Shown: one piece after another, positions 43,946-52,169 of the stretch
How the letters are laid out: the number at the start of each line of letters is the position of its first letter
Numbering within the stretch: position 1 is the first letter of the stretch
Source of the DNA: JAFGBI01 sp964454025
Lineage (GTDB): Bacteria; Myxococcota_A; Polyangia; Polyangiales; Polyangiaceae
Direction: 5' to 3'
Length of the DNA stretch: 64,000 bases
NCBI GenBank assembly: GCA_964454025.1
Contig: CAYVRP010000015.1
Coordinates: 35,449-99,448, forward strand
Notes under the pieces: model-generated
The model's input: only the letters and a program-made list of their open reading frames with translations
Told to the model about the DNA's origin: nothing
Database searches by the model: none
Made by a program: the position numbers and the translations under genes

Positions 43946-44497
43946 TCAGTCGGCCAGCACGATGTCCACGCGCCGGTCCCGCGCCCAGCCGGCCTCGTCG
44001 GTGCCCTGCGCCTCCATCTCGCCGCGCGAGGTCGTGTCGGCCCTCTCCGCCGGCAGCCCCTCGGTCACGATGGATGCCTTGACGTTCTCGGCGCGCCGGC
44101 TGCCGAGGACCATGTTGTACTCGTCGCTCCCGCGAGGGTCCGCGTGACCGACGAGCCGCATACGGCGATCCTTCAGCGCGCCGGTCACGAAGCAGTCGGC
44201 GAGCTTCTTCAGCACGGCGCGATCCTCGGGGCGGATGTTGGCGGAATCGTAGGCGAAGTACGCCTCCGCGTCGGTGATGCCGCAGGCCTTCCGGATCTCG
44301 TCGGAGATGCTGATGTTCCCCCGCTGAGGGTTGTCGGCGGCGTCGTCCTCGGCCGCGGGCTCGGCGGTCACGGCGGGCGCCGTGGTGGTCCCCGTGGGCG
44401 CAGCGGGCGGCTCGACCTGATCCTTCTTGCACCCGGCGACGGAGACGAGGCCGATCGCGGCGAGAAGGCTGTAGGTGGCGATGGCGAGAGCTCTCAT
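43946..44497 (-). CDS. pal: Pal, peptidoglycan-associated lipoprotein
   Basis: A 183-aa outer-membrane lipoprotein: signal peptide with lipobox SVAGC (C23), a T/A/P-rich linker and a C-terminal OmpA-like domain with YFAYDSANIRPEDRAVLKKL, LVGHADPRGSDEYNM and GSRRAENV, which binds peptidoglycan. It leads the operon here, whereas pal follows tolB in E. coli. Its own promoter should lie in the 165 bp upstream, but none was clear. Confidence 0.92.
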   Translation of the reverse strand: MRALAIATYSLLAAIGLVSVAGCKKDQVEPPAAPTGTTTAPAVTAEPAAEDDAADNPQRGNISISDEIRKACGITDAEAYFAYDSANIRPEDRAVLKKLADCFVTGALKDRRMRLVGHADPRGSDEYNMVLGSRRAENVKASIVTEGLPAERADTTSRGEMEAQGTDEAGWARDRRVDIVLAD

Positions 44498-44662
44498 GGG
44501 GTTCTCCTGGCGGTGGACGGCCTGGCCGCCGCCCGCCCCTCAATAACGCGGCGGCGCCACGGGGCGCAACCGGGGACGATCGCGTCGGCCGAGCCTCCCT
44601 TCAAGCGACGAGCGGCGGCGATCATTCCCGGGGCACGCCTTCGGCGGCGCGCCGGGGCGTGC

Positions 44663-44992
44663 TCAGGCCCGCAGGAGGAGGTAGGCGAGCAGCGCCAGCG
44701 CGGCGGCCAGGAGCAGGACGAGCAGCCCCAGCGCTGCCCCGTGCAGCCGCAGCCGCGGCGCCGGGGTCCGGCTGGCCTCGAGCCGCGCCATCGCCAGGAG
44801 CGCGACGGCCTCGAGCCGGCGCGCGGCGCGCTCGCGGCGCGCCTCCGTGGCGAGCAGGCTGCGGTAACGGACAGCGGCGGCCGCGAGCCGATCCGTCGCG
44901 ACGCAGTGGTCGAGGAAGGCCTGATGCGCCGAGTCCTCCTCCCAGCGGTCCAGGACCGCCTGCCACGCCCGCTCGAGGTCGGGATCGGTCAG
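44663..44992 (-). CDS. small tail-anchored protein, apparent CTG start
   Basis: A 109-aa protein not preceded by an in-frame ATG, GTG or TTG. It reads from CTG 44992 with GGAGGG 4 nt upstream, one nt after the stop of the Cys-rich gene. The first 80 residues are charged helices (TDPDLERAWQAVLDRWEEDS; TEARRERAARRLEAVALL), followed by a C-terminal membrane helix (GLLVLLLAAALALLAYLLLR) and a stop, the layout of a tail-anchored protein. The pattern of this frame (balanced acidic and basic helix, then a clean TM segment) is far more protein-like than the overlapping frames. Function unknown. Confidence 0.65.
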   Translation of the reverse strand: MTDPDLERAWQAVLDRWEEDSAHQAFLDHCVATDRLAAAAVRYRSLLATEARRERAARRLEAVALLAMARLEASRTPAPRLRLHGAALGLLVLLLAAALALLAYLLLRA

Positions 44993-44993
44993 G

Positions 44994-45464
44994 CTACCCT
45001 CCGAGCTCGGCGAGCAGGCGGCGAGTGAGCGCGAAATACTCCTCGCGCGGGTACGGCTGGTTCAAGAAGTGGAAATCGACCCCGGAGAGGCCGACGCAGC
45101 CGAAGCAGTACGCGCAGTCCGTCAGGTCGAAGCACTGCACGAGATAGGAGGAGGCGACGCAGCGCTCGGAGTCGGTGCAGTGCTGGCAGCGGGTCAGTCC
45201 GCGGGCGCGGGCGCAGTGGGCGCAGTCGGTCGAGTCGACCAGGTCCACGCAGTAGTGGCAGCGCGTGACGCGCTCACAGCGCCGGCAGAAGGTGGATTCC
45301 CGGCACCCGCGGCAGTCCTCGCAGGCCACGCAGGCGAGGTTCTCAGCGCGGGCGACGTGAGCGGCCCGGAGGGCGCGGAGCCGCACCGCGAAGTCGCGCG
45401 CCGTCGGCGGGGCACCCGGGGGAGAACCCACGGGCACCCCACGAGGGGACGTGGAGTCGAGCAT
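44994..45464 (-). CDS. cysteine-rich protein with 17 CxxC-type cysteines
   Basis: A 156-aa protein with 17 cysteines between about residues 45 and 120, mostly as pairs: CVACEDCRGC, CRRC, CHYC, CAHC, CQHC, CAYCFGC. The spacing is quasi-regular, every 8 to 10 residues, like a solenoid of metal- or disulfide-bearing turns. There is no signal peptide, so metal binding (zinc or iron-sulfur) in the cytosol is more likely than disulfides. The start has a plain P/R/A-rich lead-in. Next gene, the tail-anchored protein, starts 1 nt after its stop, so the pair is tightly coupled. Confidence 0.75.
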   Translation of the reverse strand: MLDSTSPRGVPVGSPPGAPPTARDFAVRLRALRAAHVARAENLACVACEDCRGCRESTFCRRCERVTRCHYCVDLVDSTDCAHCARARGLTRCQHCTDSERCVASSYLVQCFDLTDCAYCFGCVGLSGVDFHFLNQPYPREEYFALTRRLLAELGG

Positions 45465-45603
45465 CGGACGGCCCGAGCCTGCTTCGCCGCGGCGCGAAAC
45501 ACCAGAGGGGACCGGCGCTCCCGCCGCGCGGGACTGCCCCGGGGACCGTGGCCGGCCGTGCCGGGAGCCGCCCCGGCGCCCGCCGCCCTCGGGTGGGAGC
45601 CGG

Positions 45604-46239
45604 TCAGCGGAGCGTTCGCCGCAGCGTGGCCGCCGCCTCGCGGGTCGAGGCCTCGTCCGCGTACTCCTCCAGGCGCCGCAGGCGCTGCTCGAGCACCGGC
45701 CGCTTCGTCACCGGCTGCTGTTGCAGCAGGCGTGTCAGCGTGTCGATCGCGCTGCGGGCCCGGGCCTCGTCGAAGTGCTCGAGGAGCTGGAGCTGCACCG
45801 CCTGCTCCTCGGGGAAGGTGAAACCCGCGGCCGCGTAGTCCTCCGCCGCCCGCGTGATCGCCCCGCGGCCCTCGCTCATCATCACCCGATCCAGCAACCT
45901 TAGCCGAAGTCGCTCGCTCTCGTTCGCTTGTGTGGGCACGAGCTTCACGATCCGCGCCTCGCGGCGGGAGGGCTTCGGGCTCGGCTCGGGGGACGAGGCC
46001 TCCTTCCCGCCGCCGTCCGGCACAGACCCCACGGGGCTGGCCGCGGCAACCTCAGCGCGGGGACCCGCGGCGGAACGCCCGGGCGTGGCGGTGAAGCTGC
46101 CTCGACCGGGGCCGCGGTGCAGGAGAGGTGCCCCGGGTCGTCGCGCCGCGATCAGCACGGGCTCCGGCGCCGCGTGCCCGTCGTCACGCTGCTTGCGGCG
46201 CCGCCTGCGGCCCCCGGGGCGCTGGCGTTGTCCATCCAT
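45604..46239 (-). CDS. unknown basic protein
   Basis: A 211-aa protein; ATG 46239 is chosen as the conserved-looking sequence starts there (an ATG 51 nt upstream is possible). The N-terminal 100 residues are low-complexity, with a highly basic GGRRRRRKQRDDG patch that may bind nucleic acid. The C-terminal 90 residues are helical (RLRLRLLDRVMMSEGRGAI; EEQAVQLQLLEHFDEARA). Unrecognised. Same strand as the Cys-rich pair but 139 nt apart. Confidence 0.55.
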   Translation of the reverse strand: MDGQRQRPGGRRRRRKQRDDGHAAPEPVLIAARRPGAPLLHRGPGRGSFTATPGRSAAGPRAEVAAASPVGSVPDGGGKEASSPEPSPKPSRREARIVKLVPTQANESERLRLRLLDRVMMSEGRGAITRAAEDYAAAGFTFPEEQAVQLQLLEHFDEARARSAIDTLTRLLQQQPVTKRPVLEQRLRRLEEYADEASTREAAATLRRTLR

Positions 46240-46556
46240 GTTGGCGCGGCTTCCCTGTCGAAGTTGGCACGCGGTGTCTCGCGGCCCCACGCGGCCGGCG
46301 AGCCCATCCGGGGGACGCGGCGCCCCGACCGCGCCACCAGAGGCCGCGCCGCCGGGGTGGCTTCATCCCAGACCCCTCGCCCCTAGCACGGCCGGTCCCG
46401 GTCGGGGAGCGAAAAAAAACGCCGCCCCGGGCCGCCCGGAGCGGAGCCCGGTCGCGGGGGCCTCCCCGGCGGTGCGCCGCTTGCGCCGCGGCCGCCGGCA
46501 CCGTATGGCGTCAGCGGCTGCGCGGCGCGGTGCCGCAGCGGAAAGAACCGAGCGAG
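46240..46556. other. divergent intergenic region before ilvE
   Basis: About 317 bp between the unknown basic protein and ilvE. It holds an A8 run (46412-46419) next to a GC stem (46425-46441), described separately. The promoter of ilvE and of the leftward gene should be here; no clear -35/-10 pair was identified. Confidence 0.45.
46412..46441 (-). terminator. hairpin plus T8 on the minus strand
   Basis: On the minus strand CTCCGGG (46441-46435), CGG loop and CCCGGGG (46431-46425) form a stem, then CGGCG and eight T (46419-46412). It would stop leftward transcription upstream of the gene at 46239, so it may be a leader terminator (attenuator). On the plus strand the same bases are an A-tract before ilvE. 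Confidence 0.35.
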
Positions 46557-47480
46557 ATGGTGGAGCCTGCACGGAAGTTCTGGCGCGACGGTGAGGTCTG
46601 CGACTGGGCGACGCAGGGGAACGTATCGTTGCTCACCCACTCGCTGCACTACGGCGTGGGTGCCTTCGAGGGGATCCGGGCCTACCAGAGAGCGGACGGG
46701 CGCTCGGCGGTGTTCCGGCTGCGGGAGCACATCGTGCGCCTGTTCGACTCCTGCCGCCTCGTGATGATCGCGCCGAACGTCACGCCGGAGGACTTCGAGC
46801 GAGGCTGCCTCGAGGTGCTGCGGGCCAACGCCATGGCGGACGGCTACCTGCGCCCCATGGTGCTGCTCGGCCACGGGGCGATGGGCATCCTGCCGGTGAA
46901 CAACCCGCCGCTGTCCGCCATCATGGCCTGGAGCTGGGGCGCCTACCTCGGGCAGGACGGGATCGAGCGCGGTATCCGCTGCAAGATCAGCTCCTTCGCC
47001 CGCCACCACATCAACGTCTCCTTCGCCAAGGGCAAGATCACCGGGCAATACGTCAACTCGGTGATGGCCAAGCTCGAGGCCACCCGCGCCGGGTTCGACG
47101 AGGCCCTGACGCTCGACGTCAATGGCTACGTGAGCGAGGGCAGCGGGGAGAACGTCTTCATCGTCAAGCAGGGGCAGATCACCACCCCGCCCCTCTCGGC
47201 GTCGATCCTCGCCGGCATCACTCGCGACACGGTCATCACCCTGGCGCAGGAGGAGGGGATCCCGCTCCGTGAGGCTCCGATCACTCGCGACCAGCTCTAC
47301 CTGGCGGACGAGGTGTTCCTCACCGGCACCGCCGCGGAGGTCACGCCGGTGCGCGAGGTTGACCACCGCGTCATCGGTGACGGGGCACGGGGGGAGATCA
47401 CCCGGCGCCTGCAGGAGCGTTACTTCGACGTCGTCAAGGGTGCGGACGACCGGCACCCGGAGTGGCTCGCCCGGTACTGA
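46557..47480 (+). CDS. ilvE: branched-chain amino acid aminotransferase
   Basis: PLP enzyme that makes leucine, isoleucine and valine from their keto acids with glutamate. At 307 aa it matches E. coli IlvE. Segments: LTHSLHYGVGAFEGIRAY, GILPVNNPP, the PLP lysine in GKITGQYVNS (K160), and DVNGYVSEGSGENVFI, then EVFLTGTAAEVTPV. The start ATG 46557 is directly before the conserved FWRDGEV; sequence upstream is not protein-like. Confidence 0.96.
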   Translation: MVEPARKFWRDGEVCDWATQGNVSLLTHSLHYGVGAFEGIRAYQRADGRSAVFRLREHIVRLFDSCRLVMIAPNVTPEDFERGCLEVLRANAMADGYLRPMVLLGHGAMGILPVNNPPLSAIMAWSWGAYLGQDGIERGIRCKISSFARHHINVSFAKGKITGQYVNSVMAKLEATRAGFDEALTLDVNGYVSEGSGENVFIVKQGQITTPPLSASILAGITRDTVITLAQEEGIPLREAPITRDQLYLADEVFLTGTAAEVTPVREVDHRVIGDGARGEITRRLQERYFDVVKGADDRHPEWLARY

Positions 47481-47555
47481 GCTCCCCGCCCGCTGTCGTC
47501 CCTGGCGGCGCACCGCTCGCGTGGGGGCGAGGCGGAGCCCGCGCCTCGGTCGAGC

Positions 47556-47569
47556 TGACCAAACGGTCA
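47556..47569. promoter_or_regulatory. TetR-operator-like palindrome TGACCAAACGGTCA
   Basis: The 14-bp sequence TGACCAAACGGTCA has perfect TGACC/GGTCA arms 4 bp apart, the form common for TetR-family operators. It lies 31 bp before the start chosen for the lipoprotein gene. No TetR gene is within the window, so the regulator, if any, is elsewhere. If the lipoprotein starts at CTG 47555 the palindrome would be in its coding part. Confidence 0.35.
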
Positions 47570-47599
47570 ATTTCCGTCTGGAAGGAGATCAAGTGGTGC

Positions 47600-48214
47600 A
47601 TGCTGGCTGCGCTCGCGGGGGCTGGCTGCGGCGCTCCCCGGGCTGTCGCCACGCCGGCCGAGCCGACCGCGCCAGCTCGGGCCGCCCCCGCGCCCCTGGT
47701 CGCCGAACGATGGAACGAGCTGGTACTGCCGTCCGTCGGCCTCGTGCTCCCCCTGCCGGACGCACCCGGCTGGTCGGCTACAGAGGATCCGACCCTCGGC
47801 TTCTGGGCGCAACACGCGGCGACGGGCTCCGAGCTGCGGGCGCGGACCTGGCCCGATCGGCGCGGGATCACGCCCGAGGCCTGCATGGCGCGCGCCCGCC
47901 TTGCCTGGCCGGAGCTGCCGGCGCCTGGTGACCAGGTCCTGGTCGACGACCGCCCCCTGCGGACGCCGGAGGGGTACCTGGGCCGGATGCTCGTCGCGGT
48001 GACGAGGCTTCCGGCCGGGACCCTCGAGGGGCGCCTGATCGCCGTCTGGGCTTCCGCGGGACGCTGCCTGGCGCTGTCGTTCCGGACCCGGGTGCAGGGG
48101 GCCGCTGCCGCGCGGGTGGTGGCCGAGTCGCTGGCCGTGATCGCAGAGGGGACGGTTGACCGCCTCTCGATCATGAGCATCGAGGATCGGGTGCCCCGCC
48201 GCGTAGAGCAGTGA
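47600..48214 (+). CDS. putative lipoprotein, unknown
   Basis: A 204-aa protein. Start uncertain: ATG 47600 has AAGGAG 12 nt upstream but leaves a very short signal (MLAALAGAGC); an in-frame CTG at 47555 would give a fuller signal peptide with K/R residues. Cysteine after AGAG is the likely lipid site. The mature part has strands (SVGLVLPLPDAPGW; LRARTWPD; RCLALSFRTRV) that could form one alpha/beta domain. Not recognised. Confidence 0.6.
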   Translation: MLAALAGAGCGAPRAVATPAEPTAPARAAPAPLVAERWNELVLPSVGLVLPLPDAPGWSATEDPTLGFWAQHAATGSELRARTWPDRRGITPEACMARARLAWPELPAPGDQVLVDDRPLRTPEGYLGRMLVAVTRLPAGTLEGRLIAVWASAGRCLALSFRTRVQGAAAARVVAESLAVIAEGTVDRLSIMSIEDRVPRRVEQ

Positions 48215-48290
48215 TCGGCGTTCGCAGGTGGCCGCATCCCGGGCTCGTGCGTGACGGGGGCCACGAGCGGTGCAAAGTGAGACGCACCCC

Positions 48291-48320
48291 TTGCAGCTGA
48301 CCGGAGAACCCGTGTAGGAA
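48291..48320 (+). promoter_or_regulatory. candidate promoter of the XRE gene
   Basis: TTGCAG (48291-48296) and TAGGAA (48315-48320), 18 bp apart, lie about 72 bp before the XRE regulator ATG. Immediately after is an imperfect palindrome AGTTGCCTAGTAACT (48326-48340) that could be an autoregulatory operator. Confidence 0.35.
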
Positions 48321-48391
48321 TTCCAAGTTGCCTAGTAACTGACGAGAATCAACGGCTCGAGAGCGGTGCGGGTCTGAGGGCGGAGGATCGG

Positions 48392-48778
48392 ATGGACGCG
48401 ATTGCAATGAAATTGGCCGAGAGGGTGCGCAGGCTGCGCCTCGAGGCCCGTCTCACACAGGCCGAGCTCGCCGCGGGCGCCGGGGTCACCGTCGAGACGG
48501 TGGCGCGGCTCGAGCGGGTCCTTCGTGGGCGCGCTTCGGCGAACGCCAATCCCTCGCTGGAGACGCTGACCCGGCTGGCCGCCGCGCTGGGCGTCGAGGT
48601 CACCGATCTGCTCGCCCCCTCGAAGGCCGCGCGGCCGAAGGACGATCGCCTCGCCGCGCTCCTGCGCGGTGCGCCGGAGCCGATCCGGAAGCTTGCAGTA
48701 CGGGTGGTTGAGGTTCTGGTGCGTGAGGCCGGCAAGGGCTCTGGCAAGCCAGCGCCGCGCAGCCGCCGCCGCCGCTGA
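48392..48778 (+). CDS. XRE-family transcriptional regulator
   Basis: A 128-aa DNA-binding protein with a helix-turn-helix at about residues 8-70 (LAERVRRLRLEARLTQAELA, then VTVETVARLER and LETLTRLAAALGVEVTDLL), typical of the Cro/CI family. The C-terminal 40 residues are helical with a basic tail. No extra sensor domain. Nothing nearby suggests its target besides its own gene. Confidence 0.83.
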   Translation: MDAIAMKLAERVRRLRLEARLTQAELAAGAGVTVETVARLERVLRGRASANANPSLETLTRLAAALGVEVTDLLAPSKAARPKDDRLAALLRGAPEPIRKLAVRVVEVLVREAGKGSGKPAPRSRRRR

Positions 48779-48865
48779 GAGCCTGGCCGCCGCGGCCCGC
48801 GCCCTTCGGCACCAGGGCGACCCGGCCGCCCCAGCGGGCGACGCCGCGGGGCCGGTCTGCGCTCC

Positions 48866-50167
48866 TCAATAGCGGTGCAGGCGCTCGACGACGCGGTCCT
48901 GAACCCCACGCCTGAGTCGACCGCTGGCGATCACGGCGCAGCGCCGCCGGTCGAAGAGGCGCGCGGCGGCGGCGCGCACCTGATCCATCGTCACCGCCTC
49001 AATCGTGGCCCACCGCGCGGCCGGCGAGCGCGCGAGGCCGATCAGCTGCTCGACGCCGAAGTACTCGGCCACCGCGCCCGGATCGTCGGCGATCTCGGCG
49101 AGCTGCCAGCGCAGGCGGGCCTTGGCCTTGTCGAGCTCGCGCGGCGAGGGCCCGGCGTCGCGCAGGTCGGCGGTGATGGCCAGCATCTGCTCCAGCACCG
49201 CGGCGGCGTTCTCGTGCGCGGTGTCCGCGCCGAGCTCGAAGAGGCCGGCGTCCTCGTAAGCCTCGAAGCGCGCGAAGACGTCGTAGCAGAGCCCGAGCTC
49301 GTCGCAGATCCGGCGGTACAAGCGGGTGGACATCCCGTCATCGAGGATGCGCGCCAAGAGCTCCGTCGCGGGCTCGTCGGGGTCCGCCTCCGCCGGAGCC
49401 CGGAAGGACACGCGCAGCGAGGTCTGGCTGGAGGGCGAGTGAGGCACGTACCCGAACCGGGGCGCGGCGGGCTCTGCGGGCGGGGTTGGAGTGGGACGCC
49501 GCCCCCGGGGGAGCCCGCTGAAGGCGGCCGCGATGCGCGCGGTGAGGCGCTCGGGATCGACGGGCCCGGCCACGGCGACCACGGTGCCGTCGCTGGTGTA
49601 GTGCGCCCGATGGTGGCCGAGCAGCCGCTCGCGATCGAAGCGGGCGAGGTGCGCCAGGGTGCCGGTGATCGGGCGGCCGAGCGGGTGATCGCCGAAGGCG
49701 AGCGCTCGCACGAGGTTGTCCGGATCGATCTCGCGGCCGTCGTCGTCGAGGGTTTCCAGGATCTCCTCGCGCACGATCCCCTTCTCCGCCTCCAGGCCCA
49801 CCAGCAGGGGACGGGAGTAGACGTCGGCGAGGATGGGGACGAGCTCCTCGGCGGTCTGGGGCGGCGCGGTCAGGGTCAGCGCGCCGTGATCGACCGAGGT
49901 CGCGGCCGTCAGCTCTCCCCCCCGCTCCTCGATCGCCAGCGCGAGCTCGAACGCCGTCGGGTAGCCCGGGGTCCCGCGGTAGAGCACGTGCTCGAGGAAA
50001 TGGCTGAGTCCGTTGTCCTCGGGGGCCTCGTAGCGCGAGCCGACGCGCGTCTCGGCCTCGATGACGACCTGATGCGTCCCGGGCAGGGCCACGGCGACGA
50101 TCGCCAACCCGCCTTCGACGACGCTCACCGTCCCGCGCAGCGCGTCGAGCGACGGCTCCCCGCTCAT
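48866..50167 (-). CDS. M16-family zinc metallopeptidase
   Basis: A 433-aa peptidase M16 (insulinase/mitochondrial-processing-like). The inverted zinc motif HxxEH is HFLEH at 56-60, and the distal glutamate lies in EKGIVREEILE about 75 residues later, so this subunit should be catalytic. Segments FGDHPLGRPITGT and LARILDDGMSTRLYRRICDE are family-typical. No signal peptide. ATGA overlap with the PpiD-like gene means the two are co-translated. Confidence 0.92.
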   Translation of the reverse strand: MSGEPSLDALRGTVSVVEGGLAIVAVALPGTHQVVIEAETRVGSRYEAPEDNGLSHFLEHVLYRGTPGYPTAFELALAIEERGGELTAATSVDHGALTLTAPPQTAEELVPILADVYSRPLLVGLEAEKGIVREEILETLDDDGREIDPDNLVRALAFGDHPLGRPITGTLAHLARFDRERLLGHHRAHYTSDGTVVAVAGPVDPERLTARIAAAFSGLPRGRRPTPTPPAEPAAPRFGYVPHSPSSQTSLRVSFRAPAEADPDEPATELLARILDDGMSTRLYRRICDELGLCYDVFARFEAYEDAGLFELGADTAHENAAAVLEQMLAITADLRDAGPSPRELDKAKARLRWQLAEIADDPGAVAEYFGVEQLIGLARSPAARWATIEAVTMDQVRAAAARLFDRRRCAVIASGRLRRGVQDRVVERLHRY

Positions 50168-51957
50168 TCGCGCTCGTCCTCGCCGTCCTTGCGGGGCGCG
50201 ACGAGGTTCGGGTTGATCTCGATCCGCGCCTCCGCCGCCTTTCGCAGGGCGGCGACGTACTCGATGAGCGCCTCGTCACCCTTGGCGCGCTGGCGCTCGC
50301 GCTGGATCGAGAGCCTCTCCCGGTCGAACTCGGCGCGGTCGGCGGGTTTCTTCTCGACCAGCGCTACCACGGCGTATCCGCTCCCCGTGGGGATGGGGCT
50401 GGGGTGGACAGCACCTGGCTTGTCGAGCGCGAACACCAGCGCCGCGACGTTGGCCGTGGCGTCGGGGATCGGACGCTCGAGGCGGCTGAACGGGCCGATC
50501 CGCTGCACCCTGGGCCGGTTCGCCGCGTCCACGGCCGAAGTGGCGCCGGCGTCCTTGGCCGCGGCGCCCGCCGCCTCGGGCCTGGTCGCGGCGGACCCCG
50601 CCGTGGTTTCGAGGGCGGCCCGGACCAGCCGCTCCACGGTCGCCTCCAGGGGCGCGCCGTCCCGCGCGGCCGCCACCAGGTCGTCGCCGAACCGCTTGGC
50701 GAGCCCGTCCGACTTGAATCGGACGAACCCCCGCCGCGCGACCACCCGGCGCCCCACGAGCTCGATCCCAGCGGCGTCGGGGCGTGCGTTCACCCGGAGC
50801 AGGTGGAAGCCGGCGCTGGTTTCGACGAGCGGCGTGATCGCGCCAACGGGCAGATCTTTCGTCGCCTCCACGAGCGCCTCACCGCCCTCCCCGTAAGCGG
50901 TCGCGTCGAGGCAGCCGAGCTCGCCGCCGTGGATGGCGGCCGCGCCGTCGCTGACCTCGCGCGCCAACCGTGCGAAATCGGCGCCCTTGTCGAGGGCACT
51001 GCGGGCCGCCTCGATCCGGGCCCGGAGCTGGACCTTGTCCTCGTCGGTGGTGGTGGGCGAGAACCGGGCCACGATCTCGCTCACGACGGTACAGTCCGCC
51101 TTGAAGGACGCCTTCTCCGTCGCCCACGCCGCGTCGACCTGGGCCTGGTTCGCCGCCGCCCAGTCGTCGACCGCGGCGTCGGGGGCGTCGACCAGGTAGC
51201 GCGCGAACCAGTCCCGCGGGATCGTCACCTGCTCGATCACCGCCGTCGACTTGGCGCGCTCCCAGGCCAGCCAGGTCTCGTTCTCCGTGACTTGCACGCT
51301 GGCGCGGATGATGTCGCGCATCCGCTCCGCGATCAGCTCGTCCCGCTGGGACTCCCGGAACTCCTTGGGGCTGCGGTTGGCGCGCACGCGGATGGTGCGC
51401 TCGTAGATCTTGTAGTCGAACCGCCCTGTCTTGCTGCTCTTCACCTCGATGGTTCGGACCCCGCGCGGCCCCGCGGGATCGCACACGGCGAGCTTGCGCG
51501 CACGGTCAGGGTCCGAGATGAGCGGGTTCGGGATCCAGTTGCAGAGGCCGAGGCGTTGCGACAGGTGGGCGAGGTCGCGCGCTGGCAGCGACACGCGCAC
51601 CCGGCCGGCCTCGAGCTCGCTCTCCACCTCCGCGTCGCCGATGCCCAGGCCGATCTTCTCTGCCTCCGCGAGCAGCAGCTCCCGCTCGACCAGCCCCTCG
51701 GCGATCCGGCGCTCGAAATCGAGCTCGCGCATGACGCGCGGCTCCATCCCGTCCCAGGCCGCCAGCCGCTGCGCCGCGACGTAGTCCTTCTCGTCGAGGC
51801 AGCGCGAACCCACGCGGACGGCGCACTCGACGGCGACCTTGCCGGAGCCGCGGTTGCTCGCCGCGCGGAACTCGATGACGAACACGACGATGACGAGGGA
51901 CACCACCGCGCCGACGAGCGGCTGGGCCGCGCCGCCCTGTCGGAATACGCTCAGCAT
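50164..51957 (-). CDS. PpiD/SurA-like membrane-anchored peptidyl-prolyl isomerase
   Basis: A 597-aa chaperone-like protein: N-terminal membrane anchor (PLVGAVVSLVIVVFVIEFRA), a long SurA_N/PpiD-type helical part, and a parvulin (rotamase) domain around residues 290-400 (GADFARLAREVSDGAAAIHG, PLVETSAGFHLLRV). Such proteins fold outer-membrane proteins in the periplasm. A second, weaker rotamase-like part follows. The start ATG 51957 gives the anchor at the very N-terminus. Coupled to the M16 peptidase. Confidence 0.86.
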   Translation of the reverse strand: MLSVFRQGGAAQPLVGAVVSLVIVVFVIEFRAASNRGSGKVAVECAVRVGSRCLDEKDYVAAQRLAAWDGMEPRVMRELDFERRIAEGLVERELLLAEAEKIGLGIGDAEVESELEAGRVRVSLPARDLAHLSQRLGLCNWIPNPLISDPDRARKLAVCDPAGPRGVRTIEVKSSKTGRFDYKIYERTIRVRANRSPKEFRESQRDELIAERMRDIIRASVQVTENETWLAWERAKSTAVIEQVTIPRDWFARYLVDAPDAAVDDWAAANQAQVDAAWATEKASFKADCTVVSEIVARFSPTTTDEDKVQLRARIEAARSALDKGADFARLAREVSDGAAAIHGGELGCLDATAYGEGGEALVEATKDLPVGAITPLVETSAGFHLLRVNARPDAAGIELVGRRVVARRGFVRFKSDGLAKRFGDDLVAAARDGAPLEATVERLVRAALETTAGSAATRPEAAGAAAKDAGATSAVDAANRPRVQRIGPFSRLERPIPDATANVAALVFALDKPGAVHPSPIPTGSGYAVVALVEKKPADRAEFDRERLSIQRERQRAKGDEALIEYVAALRKAAEARIEINPNLVAPRKDGEDERE

Positions 51958-52169
51958 GTAAGGGCGCTCCCCCGCCAGAGCTCGTGCCGCGCGGCGCGTC
52001 CCCGGTCGGGGCGGCGCACATACCACGCGCGCGCGGCGAGGTCCATGCGCAGCAGCGGTCCTGCGGGAGGCCTGAGAGCGCGGCGTCGACGCGGTGCGGA
52101 CGGCGCGGGAAGTCCAGCCAGGCCAGCTCGCGGCGGCTCCGTCACGAGCCCGACCGGGGGCCTTACGAG

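Noticed and set aside
44622..44966. Open frame of 114 codons on the minus strand
   Set aside because: R/P/A/G-rich and without pattern, while the overlapping CTG-started frame is protein-like with a TM end.
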